A stretch of 64,000 nucleotides of DNA from Jongsikchunia kroppenstedtii DSM 45133 (GCF_000380485.1 NZ_AQYG01000036.1:1-64000), one strand, 5' to 3'. Numbered from the stretch's first letter, positions 27,563-40,329 are shown. Translations and numbers: made by a program. The notes: generated from the sequence alone by a model not told the origin.

Positions 27563-27610
27563 TTAGTTAGCAACTAGCAACCAAAACCTTAGTTGCCTGC
27601 TGTTAACTAA
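27563..27610. promoter_or_regulatory. Candidate MarR operators upstream of the MFS-marR operon
   Basis: An AT-rich stretch in GC-rich surroundings holds two inverted repeats. The first, TTAGTTAGCAACTAG (27563-27577), has arms TAGTT and AACTA around AGC. The second has TTAGTT (27589-27594) and AACTAA (27605-27610) around 10 bases. They lie 22-69 bases upstream of the MFS start, where a repressor would block the promoter. Confidence 0.6.
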
Positions 27611-27640
27611 TCAATCCGGCATCCCGCCTAGCGAGCCATC

Positions 27641-28045
27641 TCACACCGCGAGGGCCGCATACCTCGGGTTCGCTCGTAGAAACTGCTGCGTGAACGTGCA
27701 GACGGGGTCGACCTTGCGACCCGAGCCTGCGGCGAAGTCGAGCGCACCCTGGACCAGGCGACCGGCCAACCCGTGCCCGGTGTACTCGTCGTACAGCACG
27801 GTATGCAGCACGGTCATCACCGGTTCACCGCCGGCCTCACCGAGCTGATAGCCCAGGACACCGACGAGGTCACCCGCCACATACAGCTCGAATCGGTCGC
27901 GCTCACCGTTGTGCACGACCTCCGACAACTGCTGCAACAACGAGTCCGCAGAACGCGGCGGCGCCGCCTTCTTCCGCCGAACCTGCACTACGAACTCCCG
28001 AGGTATCTCAATGTGACCTCCCTCACAGTACCCAAGGCTAAACAT
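27641..28045 (-). CDS. Small GNAT-type N-acetyltransferase (YjdJ/Gcn5-related)
   Basis: About 134 residues from ATG 28045. Later GTG starts are also possible, and the upstream open frame to 28150 probably belongs to the thiC promoter region. Core segments are FELYVAGDLVGVLGYQ, HTVLYDEYTGHGLAGRLVQ (acetyl-CoA loop), and a final VDPVCTFTQQFLRANPRY, the pattern of the compact single-domain GNATs. The substrate is unknown. It is divergent from thiC. Confidence 0.72.
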   Translation of the reverse strand: MFSLGYCEGGHIEIPREFVVQVRRKKAAPPRSADSLLQQLSEVVHNGERDRFELYVAGDLVGVLGYQLGEAGGEPVMTVLHTVLYDEYTGHGLAGRLVQGALDFAAGSGRKVDPVCTFTQQFLRANPRYAALAV

Positions 28046-28148
28046 CTCCTCGACTGGATTCGCCAAGTCGTCACCCGGACTCCCCCGAGTCGTCACTCGC
28101 GGGACTACTCTTGGAGGCGCCCGATCGGCGGGCAAAAATTTCACATCC

Positions 28149-30750
<2,602 letters not shown>

Positions 30751-30815
30751 TTTGACTCTTGCGAACGATCCCGCACAATCGAACTCTCGGGGGTCGCAAT
30801 ATCGACGGAGTTCAC

Positions 30816-31703
30816 TTGCTGCAGATCGACAATCTGACAAAGCGTTACGGCCAGCTCACGGCGCTGGATGATGTCTCGTTCTCCGTCGGCGACGGGGAGA
30901 TCTTCGGTTTCGTGGGCGCCAACGGCGCCGGCAAGACCACCACCATGCGCATCATCCTGGGGGTGCTGGCACCCGATTCCGGACGCGTCACCGTCGACTA
31001 TGTGCCGATCGATCTGACCATGCGCCGGCGCATCGGTTACATGCCGGAGGAACGCGGGCTGTACCCGAAGATGAAGGTCGGCGAGCAGCTGCGTTATCTC
31101 GCCCGGCTGCACGGACTCTCGAGTGCCGAGGCCGAGGCGTCGGTGACGCGGTGGTGCTCCCGGCTGCAGATCTCGGAGCGGCTGAACGACCCGGTATCGG
31201 ACCTGTCGCTCGGCAATCAGCAACGCGTTCAGCTGGCCGCCGCGCTCGTGCCCGATCCCGCGATCCTGGTCCTCGACGAGCCCTTCTCCGGTCTCGACCC
31301 GCTTGCCGTCGACGTGATGAGCACCGTGCTGCGCGACAAGGCCCGGACGGGGACTCCGGTGATCTTCTCCAGCCATCAGCTCGAACTCGTCGAACGACTC
31401 AGCGACCGCGTCGGCATCATCGCCGGCGGCCGGATGCGCGCCGTCGGCACCGTCGCGGAGCTGCAGGCGCTGGGCCGGCGACGAATCACGATCACGGCCC
31501 CGCATGTGCCACCCGGTTGGCTCTCGACGCTGCCCGGTGTCCACGAGCTCAGCGTGGACGGCGACACCCGGGTGCTGGAGCTCAGCGACGATGCCGATAG
31601 TCAGAAGATCCTGAGCCGGGCGATCGGCTTCGGCCCGGTCACCGAGTTCACGCCGAGCCGGCCGTCACTCGCCGAACTGTTCAAAGAGGTGGTCTCCCAA
31701 TGA
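30816..31703 (+). CDS. ABC transporter ATP-binding protein (NatA-like)
   Basis: 295 residues from TTG 30816, chosen for the CGGAG 5 bases upstream and for the LQIDNLTKRYG opening. Walker A is GANGAGKTTTMR, the signature is LSLGNQQRVQLA, Walker B is ILVLDEPFSGLDP, and the switch His is in FSSHQLE. The C-terminal 75 residues are the NatA-type tail. It pairs with the next gene, 4-base overlap, as an ABC-2 exporter; the NatAB comparison suggests sodium or small-molecule efflux but substrate is open. Confidence 0.92.
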   Translation: MLQIDNLTKRYGQLTALDDVSFSVGDGEIFGFVGANGAGKTTTMRIILGVLAPDSGRVTVDYVPIDLTMRRRIGYMPEERGLYPKMKVGEQLRYLARLHGLSSAEAEASVTRWCSRLQISERLNDPVSDLSLGNQQRVQLAAALVPDPAILVLDEPFSGLDPLAVDVMSTVLRDKARTGTPVIFSSHQLELVERLSDRVGIIAGGRMRAVGTVAELQALGRRRITITAPHVPPGWLSTLPGVHELSVDGDTRVLELSDDADSQKILSRAIGFGPVTEFTPSRPSLAELFKEVVSQ

Positions 31704-32872
31704 ATTCCGTCTGGCTCATCGCCTGGCGCGAGATCACCACGCGATCGCGCACCCGCGCCTTCCTGATCAGCAATGCGATCATGCTCATCGTGCTGGTCGC
31801 CGGCCTGATCGTGGTATCGATCTTCGTCGGCCGCTCGAGCACGTCGACCGACAAGATCGGCCTCGTCGGCACGGCCAGCAGCTACAGCGCCGCCATCACC
31901 TCGACGGCCGCCGCGGCCGGCGACCACGTGCGGACCGAGCAGGTGCCGGACGTGGCAACCGCCCGCGACCTGGTCACGCACGGGAAGCTAGACGCCGCCC
32001 TGACCGCCGACCGGCAGGTGATCGTCAAGAACGACCTCTCCGACTCGCTGCGCCAGGTCCTCACCTCGGCGGTGTCGCAGAAGGCATTGGCCGACAATCT
32101 TCGGTCGCACCGGCTGACGCTGCAGCAGGTCGCGCCGCGTGCCGACCAGGTGTCGCTGACGGTCACCGAGACCAAGCCCAAGGACGATGAGTACTGGCAG
32201 CGCTTTGTTCTCGCGCTCGCCGGATCGGTGCTGCTGTTCATCGGTGTCACCCAGTTCGCCGCGGCGGTCGGCGTCGGCGTCGTGGAGGAGAAGGCGACCC
32301 GCGTCGTCGAGATCCTGCTCGCCGCGGTCAAGCCGCTGCATCTGTTGTGGGGCAAGATCCTCGGCGTCGGGCTGTTGGGGCTGGCGCAGGTGACGGTGAT
32401 GGCGGCGGCCGGGCTGATCACCGCGTCGGCGACCGGCCTGCTCACGCTGCCCTGGACGGCCGGCGGCATGCTCGCGGCCACCCTGGTGTGGTTCCTGCTC
32501 GGCTACACGTTCTTCTCGACGCTCTATGCCGCGGGCGGCTCGATGGTGTCGCGGCAGGAGGAGATCAACTCCACCACCACACCGATTCTGGTGCTGCTGA
32601 TGGCCACCGGCTACCTCGCCTTCTTCGGCACCAGCAACCTCGACAGCTCGTTCTACAAAACGATGAGCTGGATCCCGCCGTTCTCGTCGACGCTGATGCC
32701 GATGCAGATCGCGGCCGGGAACGTGTCGATCCTGCAAGTGATCGGCAGCGCGCTCGTCATGGCGGCGGCGTGCGCGATCGCCGCCTGGGTGGCCGCGCGG
32801 ATCTACGCGCATTCGGTGCTGCGCGTCGGCGCCCGGGTGTCCTGGGGCGAGGCCCTGCGGCTGCGCCGCTAG
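31700..32872 (+). CDS. ABC-2 type permease (NatB-like)
   Basis: 390 residues. One N-terminal helix (AIMLIVLVAGLIVVSIFVG) is followed by an extracellular domain of about 135 residues and then five helices, the NatB arrangement. VEEKATRVVEILLAAVKP is the typical cytoplasmic coupling segment, and EINSTTTPILVLLMATGY a family marker. It works with the ATPase encoded just upstream. Its end is convergent with the next ABC permease gene, 24 bases apart. Confidence 0.9.
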   Translation: MNSVWLIAWREITTRSRTRAFLISNAIMLIVLVAGLIVVSIFVGRSSTSTDKIGLVGTASSYSAAITSTAAAAGDHVRTEQVPDVATARDLVTHGKLDAALTADRQVIVKNDLSDSLRQVLTSAVSQKALADNLRSHRLTLQQVAPRADQVSLTVTETKPKDDEYWQRFVLALAGSVLLFIGVTQFAAAVGVGVVEEKATRVVEILLAAVKPLHLLWGKILGVGLLGLAQVTVMAAAGLITASATGLLTLPWTAGGMLAATLVWFLLGYTFFSTLYAAGGSMVSRQEEINSTTTPILVLLMATGYLAFFGTSNLDSSFYKTMSWIPPFSSTLMPMQIAAGNVSILQVIGSALVMAAACAIAAWVAARIYAHSVLRVGARVSWGEALRLRR

Positions 32873-32896
32873 CCTCGACGGCCGGCGGACGCCCTG

Positions 32897-33652
32897 TCAG
32901 GCATCCCGCCGGTCGGTGACGACGACCGCGACGACCAGCAGCACCACCGCGACGCCCGCGAAATAGGCCAGCGACACATAGGGATTCCAATGGAACCGGT
33001 CGTTGCCCGCGGTGCCGACGAAATGCGATCCGTTGGCGAACGGCAGGAACGGATAGATCTTGTCGCCGACCTTCGGGATGATCTGCACGATCGACTCGAA
33101 GACCAACGACCAGACCAGGACGATCACGATCGCACCGGCGGTCTGCCGCACCAGCGCCCCGACGGCGATGCCGATGACCATCGTGATGAAGCTGTATACC
33201 GGTACGCCCCAATACAATCGGATCGCATCGCTGCCGCCGAGCGCGACGGCCGGCCGGTTGTGACCGGCGAGCGCATAGCCGATCACCAACGACAGCGTCA
33301 CCAGCACCGCGGACACCACGAACGCCACCCCGCCGTAGACCAGTGTCTTGGCGGTCAGCACACGCCCGCGGCGCGGCACCGCCTGGAATGTCGTCCGGAT
33401 GGTCCCGAAGCGGTACTCACTGGTGACGGCGAGAACCGCCATCACCATCAGCACGATCGAGCCGAAACCCGTGAGCCCGAGGGCGATCGTGAAGGCGTCC
33501 AGGCCGTCGTCCGAGGTCCCCGGCCGTCCGGCCACCACGCCGATCAGCACCGCGAGCCCGATCGAGAACACCGCGACGATGCCGAGGCACCAGTACGGCG
33601 ACCGGGTCGACGTCAGCTTGATCCATTCCGAATGCACGGCCCGCAGCATCAC
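32897..33652 (-). CDS. ABC-2 type permease
   Basis: 251 residues, six helices, beginning AVHSEWIKLTSTRSPYW, the common opening of actinobacterial ABC-2 permeases of the multidrug/lantibiotic-resistance type. Other segments are TSEYRFGTIRTTFQAVPRRG and an RQTAGAIVIVLVWSLVFES helix. The ATG overlaps the ATPase stop (ATGA at 33649-33652). Substrate is unknown. Confidence 0.88.
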   Translation of the reverse strand: MMLRAVHSEWIKLTSTRSPYWCLGIVAVFSIGLAVLIGVVAGRPGTSDDGLDAFTIALGLTGFGSIVLMVMAVLAVTSEYRFGTIRTTFQAVPRRGRVLTAKTLVYGGVAFVVSAVLVTLSLVIGYALAGHNRPAVALGGSDAIRLYWGVPVYSFITMVIGIAVGALVRQTAGAIVIVLVWSLVFESIVQIIPKVGDKIYPFLPFANGSHFVGTAGNDRFHWNPYVSLAYFAGVAVVLLVVAVVVTDRRDA

Positions 33653-34593
33653 CGCATACCTCCCGGCATTCCGGCCGGCACCGCGGCGGCGCCGCCCTGA
33701 TATTCCACCGAACCGGCGGTCATGGCCATGAACGCTTCCTCCAAGGACGCCTGTTTGCTGGACAATTCGTGCAGGGTGATCGAGTTCTTGGCGGCGATCT
33801 CGCCGATCGGTGCCGACTCGGCATCGTCGACAACCAGGACCGGCTCGGGTCCCGGTTCGATCCGCGTCTGGAACCCGGCGCGCTGCACCGCATCGGAGAG
33901 CGCCTGCAGCTGCGGACTGCGCGCCCGCACCGACCTGCGGGCGCTCGACGTGATCTGGTCGACCGTCGCGTCGGCGATCAACCGTCCCTGCCCGATCACC
34001 ACCAGATGATCCGCGGTCAAAGCCATTTCGGAGAGCAGATGCGAGGACACGAGCACCGTTCGCCCCTGCGCCGCCAGCGCCCGGATGAAGTTACGGGCCC
34101 AGACGATGCCCTCGGGATCGAGCCCGTTCACCGGCTCGTCGAACAGCAGTACCCCCGGATCGCCGAGCAGCGCGCCGGCGATGCCCAGCCGCTGCGACAT
34201 GCCGAGCGAGAACTGTCCGGCGCGCTTGCCGGCCACGGAGGACAGGCCGACCATCGCCAGCACCTCGTCGACCCGCCGGGCAGGAATGCCGTTGGACGCC
34301 GCCATCCAGCGCAGATGCGAACGCGCGCTGCGATTGGGGTGCACCCACTTGGCATCCAGCAACCCGCCGACCTGCCGCAGTGGATCCTGCAGCTGCACGT
34401 ACGGCACGCCGTTCACGGTCGCCACGCCGGACGTCGGATTATCCAGTCCCAGAATCATTCTCATCGTGGTCGACTTACCCGCGCCGTTCGGTCCGAGGAA
34501 GCCGGTCACAATTCCCGGCCGGACGGTGAACGTCAGATTGTCGACGGCACGCGTCGGCCCGTACACCTTGGTGAGGCCCTGCACAGTGATCAC
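33649..34593 (-). CDS. ABC transporter ATP-binding protein (CcmA/DrrA-like)
   Basis: 314 residues. Walker A GPNGAGKSTTMRMILGL, signature FSLGMSQRLG, Walker B VLLFDEPVNGLDP, and switch VSSHLLSEM. The C-terminal domain of about 90 residues is typical of daunorubicin-resistance-type ATPases. It forms a two-gene exporter with the next gene. It lies 76 bases after thiG on the same strand but has no link to thiamine synthesis in content. Confidence 0.92.
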   Translation of the reverse strand: MITVQGLTKVYGPTRAVDNLTFTVRPGIVTGFLGPNGAGKSTTMRMILGLDNPTSGVATVNGVPYVQLQDPLRQVGGLLDAKWVHPNRSARSHLRWMAASNGIPARRVDEVLAMVGLSSVAGKRAGQFSLGMSQRLGIAGALLGDPGVLLFDEPVNGLDPEGIVWARNFIRALAAQGRTVLVSSHLLSEMALTADHLVVIGQGRLIADATVDQITSSARRSVRARSPQLQALSDAVQRAGFQTRIEPGPEPVLVVDDAESAPIGEIAAKNSITLHELSSKQASLEEAFMAMTAGSVEYQGGAAAVPAGMPGGMR

Positions 34594-34669
34594 GTCGGCC
34601 AGTGTGCCAGGAATCGGACACCGCGGTCGGATGACGTCCGTCGAACGCAGGAATCGGCGAGTGCCGGAA

Positions 34670-35632
<963 letters not shown>

Positions 35633-35636
<4 letters not shown>

Positions 35637-36691
35637 GCTGTCCCTCCTTGATATCGACGCCGCGGGTCCAGCTCCGGCGCGGCCTCGGCGCCGTCAAACA
35701 GTTCTCGTATCAGCTCGCCGGTGAGCGCGGCGAGCGCGAATCCGTTGCGGCCATGCCCGGTTGCGGCCACCACTCGATCGTCGAGCGCGCCGATCAACGG
35801 CAGCCCGTCCGCGGTGCCGGGACGGAAACCGGCCTGGATGCCGGCCAGTCGATATTCGCGCAGACCGGGCAGCACCGTCATCGCGTCGGTCAGCAGATCG
35901 ACGACGCCGCCGACCTGCGGCTGCGGATCGCCGGCGTCCCCGTCGTACGAGGTGGCCCCGACGACGACCCCGTCCGCACGCGGCACCAGGTACACCGGCC
36001 GGCCGTTCACGAGCGCCCGCACCACGCAGGTCGGCGGCGGCAACGCGTACCGGCCGCGCGACAGGCGCAGCACCTCGCCCTTCACCGGGTGGATCCCCAG
36101 CCCTGGCCAGAGCGCCTCGGACCCGCAGCCCGCCGCCAGGACGACCCGATCGGCATCGACGGCCCCGAGATCGTCGACCCGTCGCCGCACGATCGGCACC
36201 GCGGCTTCTTCGAGACACCGCCGCAGGGCGTCGATGACCAGCGAATTATCTACCGCTCGTTCGCCTTTGACGACGACTCCACCACGGATCCGCGGCCCGG
36301 CGCCGGGGACCAGGCGACGAGCGGCGGCAGCGCCGACGACCTCGAGCGTCCCGCTCCGCTCGGCGACCCAGTCGGCGACCGTCCCGAGGTGCTCGATATC
36401 GGCCGTGTCGGTGCCGACCAGCACCGTGTCGTCGGCGGTCACCACCTCCGAGCCGAGCCGCCGCAGCTGACGATCCCAGGCGTCGGCACCCCGGCGCAGC
36501 AGACTCCACAGGGCGTCTTCGCCCGTGCGTGCCTCGCCCACCGCGGCCAGCATGCCCCCGGCCACCGACGATGCCGGCGGCATCGGGTCACCCGTCGCGT
36601 CATCGAAAACCGTGACCCGCCTACCGGATTCGGACAGGGCGAGAGCACAGCTGAGTCCGATGACTCCCCCACCGACAACGGCGACGTGCAC
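35633..36691 (-). CDS. thiO: Glycine oxidase ThiO
   Basis: 352 residues from GTG 36691; a GTG at 36700 is the alternative, and the ribosome site AAGGAAGGAG comes from the riboswitch end. The FAD dinucleotide fold is VAVVGGGVIGLSCALALSE, and the C-terminus has TGHGRNGFALAALTGELI. It oxidises glycine to dehydroglycine for ThiG. It is first in the thiO-thiS-thiG operon, under its own TPP riboswitch. Confidence 0.93.
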
Positions 36692-36703
36692 TCGCAGCAC
36701 TCC

Positions 36704-36828
36704 TTCCTTCGCCGGCATGACCCGGATCAGGTATTGGCGGTCAGGACGTTCTGCCTCGACTCTCGTGCAGCGCCGGTGCATCCTCGCTTGAGGCGTCCAC
36801 TCTCAGCCCGGCCTCCGGGCTCCCGCGT
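36704..36828 (-). promoter_or_regulatory. TPP riboswitch of thiOSG, with enlarged variable arm
   Basis: Read on the minus strand: CGCGGGAGCCC, then GGGCTGAGAG, then an unusually long variable stretch (about 36733-36800), then TACCTGATCCGGGTCATGCC and GGCGAAGGAAGG. These are the conserved thi-box blocks, with the P3 arm expanded by several tens of bases relative to the thiC copy. Its 3' end overlaps the thiO ribosome-binding site, pointing to translational control. Confidence 0.9.
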
Positions 36829-36841
36829 GTGTCTGTTCAGT

Positions 36842-38749
36842 CTACTGCCGCAGCTTGGCGAGCTCGGCCTCGACCATGGCTTCGTGTTCTTCCTCGGCAC
36901 GCTTGGCCCGACGCGGGCTCCAGTAGCCGGTGAGCAGCCAGATCAGTGGGATGAACACGATCTGTCCGCCGACGGCCACCCAGTAGTAGCTTTGCCACTG
37001 CTTGGGTGAATCCTTCTTGGCCTGCTGGGCATCCTTGAGGATCTTCATATCCGATGCCGGGATCTGGCCCAGGGCCTTGAGGTCATCGGCGGCAGCTGTC
37101 ACCGCCTTGCCGTTCTGCTGGATCGCGGCCATGTCCGCGGGCGGGATCGTGGCCAGATCACGCAGGCGTGCCGTGGCATCCTCGGGAGAGATCCCCAGCT
37201 TGGCGACGGCCTGCTGCACCGCGCGCATGCCGGCGGCCGGATCACCGGTGCCCGCCGCGGCGAGTGTGGCCGGGTCGACCGCCTGTGCGACTGCGAGGGC
37301 GGGTGCGTGCGCGGTGCCGACGGTCATCACGACGGTCACCGCCGCCGGTGCGACGCCGCTGACCTCGCTGATCGCCTTCACCTGGGTGGCCGGATCATTC
37401 GGGTTCGTCGTCAGCGCTGCGGTGGTCGCCGGGTCCATCTTCGCGGCCGCCGCTAACGGTGCGGCGTACTGCTGCGCGAGTTCCTGGGCCGCCGGGCCTT
37501 TCTCGACCAGTGTCGAGACGGTGCTCACGATGTGCGGGGCGATGAACACCGATACCGCGATGACGATCCGGATCACCAGTCCCCAGATCGCCAGGCCCGT
37601 CGCGGTCAGTGCCGGGTTCCGCTTCTCCACGGTCTCGGTGAAGCTCGCCATCCACGGCGCGTACGCGATGCCCAGGAAGATGGCCAGCAGCACCAGCAGC
37701 ACCACGAAGTGGTTGTAGCTGGTCTCGGGATGGGTGGCGCGCGTGAGGAACAGGATCGTCATCACGATCGCGCCGATCGCGCCGACCACCATGAACGGTT
37801 TGCGCACCCGCAGCTTGTCCGACAAGAACCCGATCAGCAGCAGCGCCGCGGCATCGAACGCCCATACCCAGTTACCCAACGCGTTCGCCTTGGACTGGCT
37901 GAACCCGAAGATCGTCTGGAAGTAGACCGGGAAAAAGCCCACCGCGATGTAGTAGATGATCAAGAACACGCTGATCGCGAACGCCGACAGCACGATATCG
38001 GCCTTGAGCATCTGCCGGAACGGATGCTTGAGCGTCGCCTCGACATCGATACCGGCCGCACGCGCCTCGATCAACGCCCGGTCACGTTCGCTGACCTGCA
38101 ACTGGTCGCGCAACTCGGGGGCGAGTTCACGCAGGAACACCGCAGACAGTGCGGCGATCACCAGGCCCACGATGCCGGCGGCGACGTAGTGGTTATGCCA
38201 CGGCGTGGAATTGCCGGTGCTACTGATCTGGATGCTCACCACCAACGACCCGAGCACGGGACCCAACGTCCAAAACCCCATCGCCGATGCCCGGCCCAGC
38301 TGCGGGCTGAAGTCACGGATCAACGCCGGCGTCGCGACCAGGATGATGCCCTCCACCAAACCGATCGCGGCGAACAGGACCGCGAACCCGATCTTGGTGT
38401 CCCACACCGGGATCAACAAACACATCACCCCGACCAGGACCAACCCGATCGTGATGATGTTGACCCGGCCGACTTTGTCGGCGACCCCGGTCACGAACGA
38501 GGCCACCGCACCCAGGATGTACCCGACGACCGCGATATTGACGTAATAGACGAACGACATGTTGTAGTCGACGAGAATGCCGTTCGTGCCATGCGTACCC
38601 GCGGCGACCGCACCAGCCAGATAGAACTGGTAATACAGAACGATCGTGGCCACAACCACGATCCCCAGACAAAGATATCGGCGACCGGTATTCGGAAACG
38701 CGGTCAACTCGGTACGCCGAGGCGCACGAGAAACGGCTGCAGTTGTCAT
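36842..38749 (-). CDS. MFS transporter with a large Ala-rich helical insert before the last helix
   Basis: 635 residues from ATG 38749. The first ~445 residues are a 12-helix type core: YYVNIAVVGYILGAVASFV, motif A-like TGVADKVGRVNIITIG, and LGRASAMGFWTLGPVLGSL. Then comes a non-membrane stretch of about 160 residues, rich in Ala, Asp, Pro and Val (DPATLAAAGTGDPAAGMRAV), with predicted helices, before a final helix (QSYYWVAVGGQIVFIPLIWL). Such inserts occur in some actinobacterial MFS of the sugar/metabolite class. Substrate is unknown. It borders the alkB gene and a thi-box on the other side. Confidence 0.83.
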   Translation of the reverse strand: MTTAAVSRAPRRTELTAFPNTGRRYLCLGIVVVATIVLYYQFYLAGAVAAGTHGTNGILVDYNMSFVYYVNIAVVGYILGAVASFVTGVADKVGRVNIITIGLVLVGVMCLLIPVWDTKIGFAVLFAAIGLVEGIILVATPALIRDFSPQLGRASAMGFWTLGPVLGSLVVSIQISSTGNSTPWHNHYVAAGIVGLVIAALSAVFLRELAPELRDQLQVSERDRALIEARAAGIDVEATLKHPFRQMLKADIVLSAFAISVFLIIYYIAVGFFPVYFQTIFGFSQSKANALGNWVWAFDAAALLLIGFLSDKLRVRKPFMVVGAIGAIVMTILFLTRATHPETSYNHFVVLLVLLAIFLGIAYAPWMASFTETVEKRNPALTATGLAIWGLVIRIVIAVSVFIAPHIVSTVSTLVEKGPAAQELAQQYAAPLAAAAKMDPATTAALTTNPNDPATQVKAISEVSGVAPAAVTVVMTVGTAHAPALAVAQAVDPATLAAAGTGDPAAGMRAVQQAVAKLGISPEDATARLRDLATIPPADMAAIQQNGKAVTAAADDLKALGQIPASDMKILKDAQQAKKDSPKQWQSYYWVAVGGQIVFIPLIWLLTGYWSPRRAKRAEEEHEAMVEAELAKLRQ

Positions 38750-38806
38750 GGTGGGGCCCCCTTGAGTGTTACCGAAATCACATCGATATTCGTAGGCTAA
38801 CCCCAG

Positions 38807-38833
38807 GTGAGACACACTAAGTAACTGTTTCAC
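38807..38833. promoter_or_regulatory. Possible operator upstream of the MFS gene
   Basis: GTGAGAC (38807-38813) and GTTTCAC (38827-38833) form a near-perfect inverted repeat around 13 bases. Its right half, with neighbouring bases GTAACT, matches the perfect GTGAAAC/GTTTCAC repeat before the lipase at 55 kb in 12 of 13 positions. It lies 58-84 bases upstream of the MFS start, where a regulator could act. Confidence 0.35.
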
Positions 38834-38837
38834 CAAA

Positions 38838-38873
38838 TTGAGACCGGGTCCCGTAATCGGGACCCGGTCTCAA
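38838..38873 (-). terminator. Intrinsic terminator of alkB
   Basis: A perfect 16-base stem, TTGAGACCGGGTCCCG with its complement, encloses the loop TAAT. It begins 16 bases after the alkB stop on the minus strand, and a short U-containing stretch (UUUGG) follows the stem in the alkB transcript. The symmetric stem could also limit read-through in the other direction. Confidence 0.8.
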
Positions 38874-38888
38874 TGAAAAAGCTACTGA

Positions 38889-40085
38889 TCAGGCGGCGAC
38901 TGCGACGTCAGAGTCATCCGAATCCAGCTCGGGCTCGACGACGTAACCATGCTTGGCGCGCAGCTTGTCGGTCAGATTCACCCGGCGGATGTCGTTGTCG
39001 TACAGGGCCAGGACGCACGGGTTCATCACCCGGAACCACAGCGGCGGCATGAGCGCCAGCAGCACCATCTGCGCATAGCCGCCCGGGAGGATCGACGCCT
39101 CGTCGGTGAGCTCGAGCGCCTGGTAGCGGCGGCCCGGATGGACGTGATGATCGCTGTGCCGCTGCAGGTTGAAGATGCCCAGGCCGGTGACGATCTTGCC
39201 GGCATTCCAGGCGTGCTTCTGGGTGCAGCGTTCATAGCGGCCGTCCGGCCGGCGATCGCGCAGCTGGCCGTAGTGCTCGATGTAGTTGATGCACTCGAGG
39301 AAGGCGACGGCGATGAACGCCTGGCCCAGCATGTACGGCAGCAACTGCCAGCCGAACACCGCGATCAGGGCGCCGTAGATCACCAGACTCAGCAGCCAGC
39401 CCTGCACGATGTCGTTGCGCAGGCCCCAGGTCCGCTTGCCCTTGCGGCCCAGACGCTCGCGCTCGGCTTCGGCGGCGAACTTGAATTCGCCGATCGCCGC
39501 GCGCCAGAAGAAGCGGTAGTAGCTCTCGCCGTAACGGGCGCTGACCGGGTCGGCCGGCGTCGCGACCTTCACGTGATGACCCCAGTTGTGCTCGGAGTAG
39601 AAGTGCGAATACAGCACGACCGACAGCGCGAGCTTGGCCATGAAGCTCTCGAACTTGCCGGGCCGATGCCGCAACTCGTGCGCGACATTGATGGCGAATC
39701 CGCCCATGATGCCGATCGTGACCATCAGGCCGAGCTTGTCGGCCAGGCTCAGCGCCGACTGGCCCCACATGAATCCGGCGACCGCGAAGGTGATGATCTG
39801 CAGCGGCACGAATCCACAGGTGAAGACGCGATAGATGTTGCGCTTGGACAGCGCCTTGATCTCTTCCTTGGTGTACGTGTCGGCCCACTCACCCGAGATC
39901 GACTCGATTCCGGCAGCCACGATCACCAGCATCACGCCGGCCCACCAGAAGATGTGCATTCCCGTCACCGCGACGAGCGCCGAAGGCAGCATGCCGAACA
40001 GAGCGGTCAGCATCCCCAGCCCTGACAGCATCGCCGCATACGCGCCCCGTGGCGTCGACCTGCGCCGCTTATTAAGGGTGAACAT
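38889..40085 (-). CDS. alkB: AlkB-type alkane 1-monooxygenase (membrane di-iron hydroxylase)
   Basis: 398 residues, six helices. Histidine motifs that hold the di-iron centre are HELRHR (136-141; the usual form is HELGHK), EHNWGHH (165-171), NYIEHYG (267-273) and LQRHSDHHV (307-315; usually ends HHA). It should hydroxylate terminal CH3 groups of alkanes or alkyl chains with electrons from a rubredoxin. No rubredoxin gene is next to it, so it depends on one elsewhere. The N-terminus and the Lys-to-Arg change in motif 1 suggest a side branch of the family. A terminator follows the stop. Confidence 0.9.
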   Translation of the reverse strand: MFTLNKRRRSTPRGAYAAMLSGLGMLTALFGMLPSALVAVTGMHIFWWAGVMLVIVAAGIESISGEWADTYTKEEIKALSKRNIYRVFTCGFVPLQIITFAVAGFMWGQSALSLADKLGLMVTIGIMGGFAINVAHELRHRPGKFESFMAKLALSVVLYSHFYSEHNWGHHVKVATPADPVSARYGESYYRFFWRAAIGEFKFAAEAERERLGRKGKRTWGLRNDIVQGWLLSLVIYGALIAVFGWQLLPYMLGQAFIAVAFLECINYIEHYGQLRDRRPDGRYERCTQKHAWNAGKIVTGLGIFNLQRHSDHHVHPGRRYQALELTDEASILPGGYAQMVLLALMPPLWFRVMNPCVLALYDNDIRRVNLTDKLRAKHGYVVEPELDSDDSDVAVAA

Positions 40086-40312
40086 TCAAAAATCCTAAGC
40101 TTGTGTCGCAACACCAGTCACAGCAGTAACAAAGGTTGTCATTCAAAGACACGTGTAACCGTGACCTCGCTGAGATGGATCAACCCCCGAAAACTTAGGC
40201 AATGCTAATTCAGTTGACCCACTTCTGGGTAGCCCCTACGAAGACTTTGAGATTGCCAATGGTATGCACAAAACCGCAAGGCGCATGTACCGCTGGTCGG
40301 GACGTTTTTTCG

Positions 40313-40329
40313 GACCGCTTCGAGCGGTC
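40313..40329 (-). terminator. Short hairpin downstream of the lipase gene
   Basis: GACCGCT and AGCGGTC pair around TCG. It lies 25 bases past the minus-strand lipase stop. In the lipase transcript the stem is followed by A residues, not U, so termination is uncertain. The surrounding 268-base gap to alkB (40086-40353) shows no gene and should hold the alkB promoter. Confidence 0.3.
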
